From Riptortus pedestris (lineage: Eukaryota; Arthropoda; Insecta; Hemiptera; Alydidae), in assembly GCA_019009955.1 (NCBI GenBank), contig CM032230.1:10903501-10967500 (forward strand): DNA of 64,000 nucleotides. The letters are read 5' to 3'. The notes beneath the pieces were generated by a model. The model ran no database searches, had not been told where the DNA came from, and was given only the letters and a program-made list of their open reading frames with translations. Both the position numbers and the translations under genes were made by a program. This document shows positions 37,101 to 45,700 of this stretch, piece after piece (within the stretch, counting starts at the first letter, position 1; every line of letters starts with the position of its first letter).

Positions 37101-37615
37101 TTTATATGAAACGCTTACACATCGAGTTTGGTGACAAAACAAAAATTATGACTGCTAGAGCAGTAAAAGACGAGTATCTATGTATATATTTTTGAAATAA
37201 ATGAGTAGCTGATTTCCCTTAAGGGTCATCTGCTAAAAGGAAAAAAAAAAATCAAATACTGACTATTTTCAGAAAAGGTTTAAAAAAAAAAATGTAGAAA
37301 TAACTTCGTACTTCAAGTTCTTTCGCATCCTCAAAGTGATCTGTTACAAATTCTCGGAGTGCCTCTACTGTTGGTTGGTGACTTCCAAAGCTGTTCACCA
37401 TTATTTCATAATTCTTTAACACCTTGAACAATAAAATGTGTTAAAATATAAATATGTCTACCAGGGCTTTTGCTATTTAAATAAATTATTCTTGGACAAT
37501 TTTAGTTACATCATGAACTGGGTATTTCAGTTTCTTATCAATAAAGCTTTTTGAATCAGGAAAAAGATCAGCTAGTTGAATGGTTCTTAGTAAACTTCCA
37601 CAGCAATAAACTAAC
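23492..37615 (-). CDS. Trehalase-like protein (GH37 fold), predicted catalytically impaired, 11 exons, 5' partial
   Basis: Exons in coding order: 37510-37615, 37312-37422, 36232-36407, 36055-36155, 31998-32161, 31806-31930, 31302-31435, 29199-29365, 26017-26200, 24607-24806, 23492-23662. All join in phase with GT-AG borders: 545 residues from the first visible Leu to TGA. Insect trehalases are about 550-600 residues, so mainly the signal-peptide exon is missing. Family landmarks: GSLLRTIQLADLFPDSKSFI (start), RSQPPLLIMM, GPRPEHYRED, ESGWNLSSRW, AIVPVDLNSLIQRN, WLDYDLSNSG, HGFGWTNGVIFELLDRWGDR. GH37 enzymes split trehalose into two glucoses. Here the first signature, usually PGGRFxExYYWD, reads SGDDAKELYYWE (135-146). 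The catalytic Asp of SGWDFSSRW is Asn292. The catalytic Glu before KYD is Pro488 (EPFYD). The second signature QWDYPNAWPP is LWDFPNSSPP. PNG is PSG. The other two essential Arg (191 and 256) remain. The C-terminus has no membrane segment, as in soluble trehalases. Open frames and good splice sites argue against simple decay. Confidence 0.9.
23713..24230 (+). repeat. HINE-type repeat, complete short copy
   Basis: Runs from TTTTAGAAGATTTTTCTTAA to GTTTACGCAGCCCCTTTGTG then ATGGACTTTT. Both family ends are present with a reduced middle. It fills most of the last intron of the trehalase-like gene, 50 bp from the final exon. Confidence 0.8.
24408..24487 (+). repeat. HINE-type repeat, 3' end fragment
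   Basis: Has CATGTGGGAAATCTGCTTGG then TTTATG...GCACGCATGACAG, a decayed 3' terminus of the same family. Confidence 0.5.
24840..25430. other. Intron of trehalase-like gene, unassigned part
   Basis: Moderately GC-rich around 24925-25080 (GACTGCCGAGTGAGCTGGCAG onward), perhaps a second tRNA-derived SINE type or the Penelope 3' region. I cannot decide. Confidence 0.25.
25440..25905 (-). pseudogene. Penelope-like element remnant, GIY-YIG endonuclease region
   Basis: Minus-strand pieces read KVPKVYSVSCSYSLENIGQT, then RVKEQVKSLKKIWSEDSAIP EHFWQTNHHIKFDEVKVL. These match the layout of the GIY-YIG endonuclease at the C-terminus of Penelope retroelements (VYxxxC..C....IGQTGR, TRxxEH, SAIAEH, NHxIxFDxxKVL). 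Frameshifts and stops break it. It lies in the intron between the 24607-24806 and 26017-26200 exons. Confidence 0.65.
26245..29048 (+). mobile_element. Non-autonomous Helitron, copy B, carrying a nested HINE repeat
   Basis: Starts TCTATATATATATATAATTG then TAACCTCTGTCTG. Ends with CCCGGGCGAAGCCGAG, TATCTGAG and CTAG at 29045-29048. Internal 300-bp units recur near 26585, 26883 and 27178. The element at 27952-28908 interrupts it shortly before the 3' end. It makes up nearly the whole intron between two trehalase-like exons. Confidence 0.85.
27952..28908 (-). repeat. HINE-type repeat, full-length reference copy (957 bp)
   Basis: On the minus strand it begins TTTTAGCAGATTTCCCTTAA then GGGAAATCAGCTATTGAGG. 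It carries a (TA)n tract at 28746-28779 and ends GGGAAATCTGCTTAGTTTAC, GCAGCCCCTGCGTGACGGAC, TTTT. Flanks match Helitron copies A and C without the insert, which fixes both ends. Confidence 0.85.
29049..29198. other. Remaining original intron sequence
   Basis: About 150 bp between the Helitron end and the exon at 29199. With 26201-26244 it forms the only non-transposon part of this intron. Confidence 0.5.
29366..30360. other. Intron of trehalase-like gene, unassigned
   Basis: Contains a short HINE-like end fragment near 29447-29480 (GCAAGCAGATTTCCCAAG). The rest is unassigned. Confidence 0.3.
30370..30765. other. GC-richer unassigned block
   Basis: Stands out from the AT-rich surroundings (CCCACTGTACCCAGGAAGTC, CAGCCTCCCTGTGGATGGGA). 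It has a 75-codon open frame but no protein-like features. Probably an unidentified repeat. Confidence 0.25.
30809..31032. repeat. Fold-back repeat with ~80-bp arms
   Basis: The left arm 30809-30890 (CTATTGAAAATTGTTCTACA ... TTTTAGTTATGAAGTGCTC) is mirrored by 30953-31032 (GAGCACTTCATAACTAAAAG ... CAATTTTCAATAG). Arms are roughly 80 percent identical by eye, with a spacer of about 60 bp. Confidence 0.75.
32162..32714. other. Intron of trehalase-like gene, unassigned AT-rich part
   Basis: No gene or repeat recognised before the TA tract of Helitron copy C. Confidence 0.3.
32715..34051 (+). mobile_element. Non-autonomous Helitron, copy C
   Basis: A TA run (32715-32782) leads into AAAATTGTCACCTCTGTCTG. 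The 3' end has the hairpin CCCGAGCGAAGCCGGG, TATCTGAG and CTAG at 34048-34051. Three internal units recur near 33132, 33430 and 33727. No coding genes. Confidence 0.85.
34052..34114. repeat. (TA)n(CA)n microsatellite
   Basis: Starts right after the Helitron CTAG terminus. Confidence 0.95.
34190..35890 (+). pseudogene. Non-LTR retrotransposon 3' ORF remnant, split by a mariner
   Basis: Left part (34200-34430) reads KKFCYLGSIIIEDSDNSAEA, DRRITLPRQEF, stop, KRSILTSKHT, KSFFWMYNLYGGKS. This is the C-terminal pattern after the reverse transcriptase of many insect LINEs. The right part (35604-35890) reads KIIGHSRRGRPRK. The mariner at 34432-35602 interrupts it at a TA. Stops and frameshifts throughout. 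Confidence 0.65.
34432..35602 (-). mobile_element. Second mariner-type transposon (1171 bp), degenerate
   Basis: Ends TTGGGATGGCAAATAAGTCC (then TTTCGGTTTTTC) and the mirror GGACTTATTTGCCAACTCAA are flanked by TA (34430-34431, 35603-35604). A minus-strand frame includes ERFLNVSHTSVENHLHRLGY, the helix-turn-helix region of a mariner transposase of a different subfamily from the one at 16294. Confidence 0.88.
36618..37238 (-). repeat. HINE-type repeat copy
   Basis: Runs from a decayed 3' terminus (GTGAAAACTAAGCAGATTTC) to the 5' palindrome (GCTGATTTCCCTTAAGGG then TCATCTGCTAAAA). Lies in the intron upstream of the 36232-36407 exon. Confidence 0.75.
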
Positions 37616-38352
37616 CTGAAAATAAATGCAGGAGTTTTTGAGTTATTATATGTTGCTTTTGAATAAAATAATTGTGACAGAATTGAACCTTATAGAGTTC
37701 AAAAATATCCCCAGAAAGAAAATTATTATTCATCTCTTGAGATCTGGCTGATGGAGGTTCATCATCAAGGAAGGATATGAAAAGGTCAAACACCACCCTT
37801 ATAAGCCCTTTATTATAGGCCACCATGTCCCATCTTCAGTGATTTGTGACAGTAATACTCACATGGTTAAATAATTTCACCTGAACATATTAATAAACAA
37901 GATGCTTTATATATTAGACATGATTTTTAAAAATATATATTTAAAACTTTTAAAAATAAACAGTGTTAAAATCACAAATATACAGGTGTGTAAAAGATAA
38001 AAACTAAAAGCTTATTCTGGCAACAGGCAAACCTATTACTCTGGCTGTAATAAAGGACTTGATAAGAGTGGAGGTGTAAGACCATTTACACATCCTTCAT
38101 TTGATTATTTAACTAGTCTAGTGGGTAAATTGTTGACTTTTTTTCATTTAAATAGTTGCCTGAGGTACCATACTGACCCACTGTGAGACATTTCTATGAT
38201 TACTTCTGTCAGAGTGTTTGTCTCTATATTTTTTTAATCTTTATTTATATTTTTTTTATCTTATTCTCTTAATTTTAAATTTTATTTTTTTAAGTTATTC
38301 CATTTGGCCAAAAAAGAGCATCAATATTTTAATAGGATTGGTTCAATAAAAT
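37616..38352. other. Region upstream of the first visible trehalase-like exon
   Basis: The missing first exon (start codon, signal peptide) should be here or farther right. A 146-bp open block at 37681-37826 ends in AAG|GTTCAA but its phase does not fit the next exon. No convincing signal peptide was found. Confidence 0.3.
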
Positions 38353-38817
38353 GTGATTTCCCACGTGAAGTTTTACAATAGAGAAATCTGCCCAAAAACA
38401 AGTGTAGTAAGTAGTAAGGGATCACTAAGCTTATACACGAGGGACGAATATTTACGAAAACGGCCACCAGAGCTCTCTTCGGAAAGTACCAAACAGCTCA
38501 CTCCGGCCGACCAATGCAGAATACAAATGCAAATATCTCGGTTAATATTCAAGATACAGAATAAATGTATAGAACAATATTTATAGTAAATTTAATTTGC
38601 AATAAGATTGATTCTATACAATTTTTCGAACCGACGTATAGTAACGGAGATATTTCGAATTTTCGAAATACCTCTCCTCTAAACCCCCCCCCCTCCCACT
38701 GGTTCGATTTCAGCCGTTAACGAACTTGACCTTTCTGTTTACATAAAACGATTAAATTCCGAGTTTGGTAACGATCAAACAAAAATTGCGACCGCTAGAG
38801 CGTTAACAGACAAATAA

Positions 38818-38877
<60 letters not shown>

Positions 38878-39001
38878 TTGAACGGACCTCATTTTCGTCA
38901 TCTCCTGGGTAGGATCAATGGACATTTGAAGAAATTTTTCGAAACTCGCGTCATGAGTACGACCTCAATAGCTGATTTCCCTTAAGGGAAATCTGCTAAA
39001 A
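38353..39001 (-). repeat. HINE-type repeat copy with long (TA)n
   Basis: Ends in the intact 5' palindrome and TGCTAAAA at 39001. Carries a TA run at 38822-38872. The 3' part is rearranged near 38385-38525. Confidence 0.75.
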
Positions 39002-39453
39002 GTAATCCCATTATTCCTAGTTTCATGGGGCAAGACTTACACCCCACGTAGCAGATCGCCAACACCACTATTTGGATTATGCCTAGAATGCGTTAAGGAA
39101 ACGGGACTGGACGTTGCGTATGCTACAAGAGGACGGAAACGGATTGAAAGGGTTCCTAGCCATCAGACCTCAACCTCTTCTAACCTCAAGGCTTAATTGT
39201 GAGAATGGAAGAACCCTAATGCTCCGACAGACCCTCAGCTGTTTGGTAATTGCCTCATTAAATGCGACGATTATTGTCATCTGTGACTGAAGGAGTTAAG
39301 TCGCCCTTTCTTTCATATCAGACACCTCTGGCTGAGGGTGTAAACAACCACATAATGGGACTGGCAACACAAAGCGGACCCGGGACACTCCATCAGTTTC
39401 TGGTCTAACTGATCGTTGGAGAGGGCATTCTCAACCAACCCTTTCAGATTCGA
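39002..39453. other. GC-richer segment between two HINE repeats, unassigned
   Basis: About 450 bp with clearly higher GC than its flanks, including GCAGATCGCCAACACCAC, CGGACCCGGGACACTCC and CCTCAACCTCTTCTAACC. No consistent open frame. Unknown origin. Confidence 0.3.
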
Positions 39454-40345
39454 TAGCAGGTTTCCCACGTCCTGGTATGACACGCTATTGACATGTTCAC
39501 CCCATATATTTTCTATTTCTAAACCCATAATTAGAAGTTGTGAATTACTGAAGGCTGAAAACAATAAAGTACGAATAACTTGCTTAATACTTAAGTTCGA
39601 AAAAATGCATAGAGCAAGAATTGCAGATCAATAGTTTAGCAAGATTGTTAGCAATAGTTCTGTAACGAAGATATTTTGAATTTTCCTATCCCTCCTGGTC
39701 TTGACAGAAATGCTTAAATATCGAATATGGTATAGATTAAATACTTAAACATCTAAACACCACAAACAACAAACAAGAACGTAAAATCTTAATTGATGAC
39801 ATCTTCACACCACGTACGTATTTGCATTCATCTCGCACAGTAAACGCATTTGGTATTTAAGTTTGGAATAAAGTGGTTCATGATATAACAGCTTACTTTT
39901 AATATGGTATTAGAAATAGAGGTTTACCGAATGCCGAAAACTAAAATATGGAAATATCTCTATTAATATTCACGTTTGAGAAAAACTGTACATAACAACG
40001 GACAGAACGTTGGGGCTCATGCTAGCCTTGTGAGTTAATGCGATGACCTTAATCTCACATGGTAAACCTAAAGTGGTGAATTCGATTCTCGCCTGGGCAA
40101 AGGAAATTATTTATTGTCGAAATTCATTAAATAACATCCTAAGTCCCCATCCTGGCTAGAAAAGGGTGGTAACCTGTAGATAACCCGTTCCAATTAGCCT
40201 GAGTTGCAAAAAGGGGACGTTAATACATAATAATAAAAGAACATTACGTGTACAATAAGATTGCTTCTATACAATTTTTCGATCCAAAGAATAATAACGG
40301 AGATATTTTAAAATTTCGAATTTCCCCATCTTATTCATTTTTGGC
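39454..40345 (-). repeat. HINE-type repeat(s), interrupted by a SINE
   Basis: Contains GTTTCCCACGTCCTGGTATG and CTGAAGGCTGAAAACAATAA (3' half of a subfamily), then the block CTCTATTAATATTCACGTTT and, after the SINE at 40010-40240, ATACAATTTTTCGATCC. At least two copies may be merged. Confidence 0.6.
40010..40240 (+). mobile_element. tRNA-derived SINE
   Basis: Pol III A-box-like GGGGCTCATGCTAGCC is followed by a B box in GAATTCGATTCTCGCCTGGG. The conserved body GAAAAGGGTGGTAACCTGTA precedes an A/T-rich tail. Nested in a HINE repeat. Confidence 0.75.
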
Positions 40346-40640
40346 TAAAATTGGATGAGGTTAAGGGGGTTTAGAGGGGGGGGGGATTCGAAAAATCTTT
40401 GTAATAATGTGTAGGATCATAAAATGTTATAGAGCCAATCTTGTTAAATTATTGATGCCCTACAATTCTTGCTCTATGAAGTTTTTCGTAACTCAAGTAT
40501 TAAGCGTGTTATTCGTACATTCTTTATTCAGCCTTCAGTAGCCCTTCCCCCTCTCCCCCACCATTTATACTCATCGTATTTTTACATAGAAAAAGGAAAT
40601 ATATGGTGAGAAGAGATGAATACTGTGTTATAACCACCAC
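40322..40640 (+). repeat. HINE-type repeat, inner part
   Basis: Runs from GGCTAAAATTGGATGAGG to GAAATATATGGTGAGAAGAG, the second subfamily's inner consensus. Opposite in orientation to the preceding copy. Confidence 0.55.
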
Positions 40641-41289
40641 ACATTCCTAGACCAAATGTAGATGCTATATTTTTTTTTTGTACTCTATCGCCAAATAAAA
40701 TATGTATTTTGAAAAGTGAGAACTATCTGTAACAAGAAGTAAATGTATTTGTTTTGGATAAAAATGGCCCCATATATTTTATGTGGGTTGAAAAATGTCA
40801 CTTTACCTTCGTGGTAAGGTTCGTTTTTTTCCAGTCAAGGTGAAAAAGTTTTGCATATCATTCTTCAAATAAATTACTTCACATGTAATTCGTTTTGGCT
40901 AGCATAACCTTTATAAGAATATTTCATTTATAGGTCATTAGAACTAATATAATACATTAGAAGAATATTACTTTTGCAATGGGTTTCTATATTTTACGTT
41001 TTATTCTAGATTAGGTAGTGAACTTCGAAACCAGTAAAATCAAGCTTAAATTGTGCAAAAAGATAATGATACATGAAGCAAGAGAAAATGTGAAATTGTA
41101 GTGGAGCTCACAGTAAAATTGGAGCGTCCAGAGCTACCAACATTACATTACTTAACTTTTAAAAGGTAGCTCCGCACAAGGTACGTATAAGATAAGGCTC
41201 CGCAGAAGGGGTGTATCCAGCCCAAGGTACGTATAAGATCCAGCCTTCCTCCATTTGCCTAGGACGCCCTGGAGGTAAATCGGGAACGC
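40641..41289. other. Intergenic, unassigned
   Basis: AT-rich; nothing recognised except GC-richer sequence at 41160-41280. Confidence 0.3.
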
Positions 41290-41950
41290 AAAAGTCCGTC
41301 ACGCATGGGCTGCGTAACCTAAGCAAATTTCCCAAGATAAAGCTACCTACTGGTAAATCCTCCAACATCCATTAATAAGCGAATAAATACTAACGGTAAT
41401 GAGGAATTTTTGAGTTAATTTACAACGGAAGTTAAGAATCTCTACAACGGAAAGCGTTTGAACTTAAACAAACAGGCCTGCCAACCATAAAGAGCTGATT
41501 AGGTAGATAGAAATATTCTAGACTGGAAATTAATACAATTTTTCTGAATACATCATATCAATTTTATTGAAAACTGTTTACTATAGCTTGTGCTGCAATT
41601 TATAATGAATCAGAATCATTTTTATCTCAATCACTCAAATTTGTTGTAATCCAAGAACAAAACTAGAGGGGAGGGGGGGGGAGAACAAAACGTAGCATAT
41701 ATCTCAAAACTCCCCCCTCCCACTTCTTCGATTTCAGCCATTGACGAATTTGATCTTTCTTTTTACATAGAACTATTAAATATCGAGTTTGGTAACGATC
41801 AAACAAAAATTGCGACATCTAGAGCCTGAACAGACACACGCACTTATATATCCGAGTAGGATCGATGGACATTTGAAGAAGTTTTTTGTGTCATCGATGT
41901 CACGAGTACGACCTCAGTAGCTGATTTCCCTTAAGGAAAATCTGCTAAAA
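41290..41950 (-). repeat. HINE-type repeat, both ends intact
   Basis: Flanked by AAAA on each side (41290-41293, 41947-41950). 3' end GTCCGTCACGCATGGGCTGC and 5' palindrome both present; the middle is shortened. Confidence 0.8.
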
Positions 41951-42149
41951 GGGTTCCAACCGTCATGATTTGCTTCATTGTATAAATTGGACATCACAAT
42001 AAATAATTTAAAAATAAGAATTGTATTCATTTGAGTGGCAAGTTTGATTTTTATAAATATGTGTATAAAAAATAGTATTTTATTTATCAAAATAAAGATT
42101 TTATGACTAAACATTACTTCTGTCACAAATTATGTGTTAATTTTAACAG

Positions 42150-42355
42150 AGGGGCTCTGGTTAGCCACGTAAGTTAAAGTGGAGGCCTTAATCTCAAGAG
42201 TGACGAGTTCGGTTCTCGCCTGGGCAAGAGGAATTTATTTAGTGACAAACTCATTAAATAAAATCCTTAGTCTCATCCAGGTTAGAAAAGGGTGGTAACC
42301 TGTAGATAACCTGGTCTAATTAGCCGCTTAACTTTATTGCGTAATAACATCGACA
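42150..42355 (+). mobile_element. tRNA-derived SINE
   Basis: GGGGCTCTGGTTAGCCACGT (A-box region), GAGTTCGGTTCTCGCCTGGG (B box), then AAAAGGGTGGTAACCTGTAG. Same family as 40010. Confidence 0.78.
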
Positions 42356-42589
42356 ACAACAAATTGATGAAAAAGTGGTCCAGTAACCTAGAAAATTTGT
42401 ATTAAAATGGGTGAAGCCCGAACTGTTTGAGCAGTAAGCCGGGAATTAATCGAATTACTGACTTAGTATATTATATAAATTATCCTATACCTATCAACAT
42501 TTAGTAATTTTTTAAGAATATGATGTAATATTTGGTTTCGACTATTTCCCAGTTCTAAAGAACCACTTCAAAGGTATAACTTGCTAATC

Positions 42590-42756
42590 AATTTGATAAC
42601 AATACAATCTTCTTGTTCGGTATATACCTCGCTGGAACGTTAGAGGTATGAAGAACTTCTCTTATCTGTTTGCGCCCTCTCTCACTTCTTTTTGATATAC
42701 GTATCTCTGCTGTCAACGTTTTAACTACCAGTAATTGTTCACTTATTTTCACTACA
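42590..42756 (+). promoter_or_regulatory. Presumed MCM8 promoter and 5' UTR
   Basis: The stretch upstream of the MCM8 start is pyrimidine-rich (CGCCCTCTCTCACTTC) and free of repeats, unlike its surroundings. There is no clear TATA box. Called by position only. Confidence 0.3.
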
Positions 42757-45700
42757 ATGGGTGATGAAAACAAAAATAAGAAAAAAAGCTGGAGAGGCAG
42801 AGGTGGAAAGGGATATTTCGGTGGACGTCAATTCAATTTTGAAAAGAAAAGACTTGATCCTGGTATATTATAGAATAAATTTCATACTTTAGATTTTAGA
42901 AAATGCTCATCATAGCTTGTTATTTCCTTTTTTATTTGGAGCAATTGTTTTGACTTCTCATTATTAAATAACTCTTCTTTTGGCATTTTCTAATCATTAA
43001 ATACAAACTTAGATTGTCATCAACAGGTAATGCATATCTTTGGTGTTGCTGACGATTTTAAGATCTGACTATTTTCCTGTCTATTAAAGAATGCATTGTT
43101 CTCAGCAATAAAAAATGCAAAGTCAATGTACATGCAGATTGAGAAAAATAGATTAACAGCTACTTGATTTGAAGCAATTTCTTACATCAAAAATTGGATA
43201 GCTTTGACTACCTCAGTTTAGAGATAAACATCCAGAATAATGTTTGAAGAGTTACACGTGATAATTTGTACTTACAAAATATTTCACGAGAGGTCTTTTT
43301 CTAACTGAACCAATATAATTCTAGATGAAAACATGACCTGTCAAATGCTGACAGAAGCATGGTCTTACAAGGCAGATGTGGATATATGTTTTCAATTTTT
43401 GAGTCGATTCAGTATATATTGCAATGCTAGAGAGTTATTCCTGAAAAACTGATGTTGAAAGGGTTACAAGTATACATATGGACAGTGTAACTATAGATTC
43501 AGAAACGTTTGCAGTGTAGGACCAAGAGAACTTGCTAGGGCCAGACCTAGTGATGTGTAGCACCATTTGATCTATGTATTACATTAACTTGACTAGTTAA
43601 TTTAATACATATATTTATTTAAACTGATAGGCAAAACTATCAGGTCTCGCCTGTCAGGAGTATTTACCTGCTAGTGGGGAGACTCGGGCGATGTTGTGTG
43701 GGCCAATACTACAATCATTGGACCAGGGATCCTGGTTTGTATGAATGATAGAGACAGTACTGGGGTAATGTCTGTATCTGTGGAAAATCGACTAAATTTT
43801 GCAATACTTACTAGGACAGAAGGCAGTGGAAAACCACTGTCTAAAATGTTTTCTCTCTCTAGCACCATGGAAGTTCCAAACAAAGTTGTACTTAAGCCAA
43901 AACCCACATGGAAGTTCAAAATGTGATAAGTGTAACAGTCGTATCTAGCCCAAAGGCGGTGGGTGATGGTTGAAACTTCCTGTTCATATCATAAGGCACA
44001 TTGATTTCATCACAAATATATTTGGGGGTAAGCGCATTGGGCATAGGGGAAGAGGGAGGCCTGGAAAGTCATTTCTTGAAGGCATAGAATTTGGGTGGGT
44101 ATATTCATATGATAAGTTCAGCTTCTGAAATAACACAATGATTGCAACTACAAAGCATAGCTTTTATTATAATCCTGACATTTTTGCATAAATTAAGTTA
44201 AAATATTGAATTATTTAAATTAGAAATTCTTATAAGCATATCCTCCAAGTCGTCTACTGTTTTAAAAAGTAATGATGATGATAGTGCCATCATTGTCAAT
44301 GACAATTTTTTTTTCTTTTCCCAAATGATTTTTTTTCTTGAAATATTTAACACTATTTAAGTTGAAATTTATTTATTTATATTGCTCATCACATTTTGAA
44401 TATGTAAATGTCATTTATCAAATGTTCACTTTGTGCTACTGAGGCTTACCAGGACAGTTCATCTACAGGTTACTACACTTTTCTAGCCAGGATTTTATTT
44501 AATGAGTTTCTTAATAACTCATGACACTTGGTTTAACAAGTTTATTAAGACCAACACCTTGGCACACATGGCCAACTTGTGCTCCAATATGTAAATAAAT
44601 AGTATTTAATTATGATATTAAACTATAGTAATAACTTAATAATATGTTTCAGATATATTTTTGAATCCATCTGAGAACACAAATGTTGCTAACATTTTTT
44701 ATGACAGAATACCATTCAAAGGTTGGCGCTATTATTTCCCTGATCAAGGTAATGAAAATATGTATTGAATATTTTAAATGTTAGCTCGAGCGAGTGTATA
44801 AATCTTTGTCTATCTCAATATGTGTATTCATTTCACTTAAGCGAAATCAGCTATTGAGGTTGTACTCATTTTATAAAATTGTTTTCAAATGTCCATTGAC
44901 CTTACCCATGGGATAATGAAAATGAGATCTGCTCAAATTTATACGTAGACATATACTTGTTTTTTAACTTACTAATGGTCATCATTTTTTATGTAAAAAG
45001 AAAGATCAAGTTCAGTGCTGGATGAAATGAGACCATGTGGTGAGGGGTTTAGAGTAGTAAAAATGTAAAAAATCTTTGCTATCATGACATGTATAAAAAA
45101 ATGTCAATCTGGTTGGAAATGTAATGTGCTACAAAATGCTGTGCTATATTCATTTTTCCTAACTTGAATATTAACACGTTAGATGCTGTGTATGCCCCCG
45201 GGGGCTTGCACCGCTCCCAACGTGTGTGCGGTTTCAGTTTTAAAACATTACCTCAGTGCGGTGGACAACATATATCAAATTACTTTTTTTTTAATTATAC
45301 AGTTTTTTTATGATATAATATTACTTGATCCTCTTCCTGCTTTTACTGTCAATTTATTGATGTTAGCTGCAATGATTCAGCAACAAAACCTAAAATTATC
45401 TCTTTTCCTTCGACTATTAGGTATTGATAAAAAACAGATTACAAAAAAAGGTTGCATGCCCCCGGGGGCATGTACCGCCTAAGACGAATACTACCGGGCA
45501 TGTACCGCATTTAAGGCTAGTATCGTCAAATAACAACAGCAGTTATAACGTGTTAACCAAGATATTTGTACTTCTTAGTTTTCAACCTTCAGTTATTATC
45601 AGATTAGCAGGTGAGAAATCTGCTTAGTTTACCTAGCAACTGTGTGACCGACATTTTAAAAAAAAAAATTAATAAAAAATAGTTGTTCAAAATTATTTTA

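Larger units (their letters stand above)
42863..44652. other. MCM8 intron 1
   Basis: Holds a LINE 3' fragment (43960-44150) and a minus-strand SINE (44418-44595). A GC-richer block at 43630-43925 has open frames in both strands, perhaps more of the same LINE. 42870-43600 is unassigned. Confidence 0.4.

Noticed and set aside
37681..37826. Open block upstream of the trehalase-like exons, ending in a possible donor
   Set aside because: Ends in phase 0 while the next exon needs two leading bases, and the alternative frames contain stops or lack a Met. It is not a fitting first exon.
39313..39564. 83-codon minus-strand open frame that looked like an exon
   Set aside because: Its first third overlaps the HINE 3' consensus (GTTTCCCACGTCCTGGTATG onward), so it is a chance frame across a repeat border.
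42670..42756. Upstream in-frame ATG extending MCM8 by 29 residues
   Set aside because: The extra residues do not resemble any MCM8 N-terminus; the ATG at 42757 gives the usual basic Gly/Arg-rich start.
45183..45482. 99-codon frame beginning and ending with MPPGACTA
   Set aside because: The repeated peptide is only the translation of the GCCCCCGGGGGC blocks of the TTAA element.
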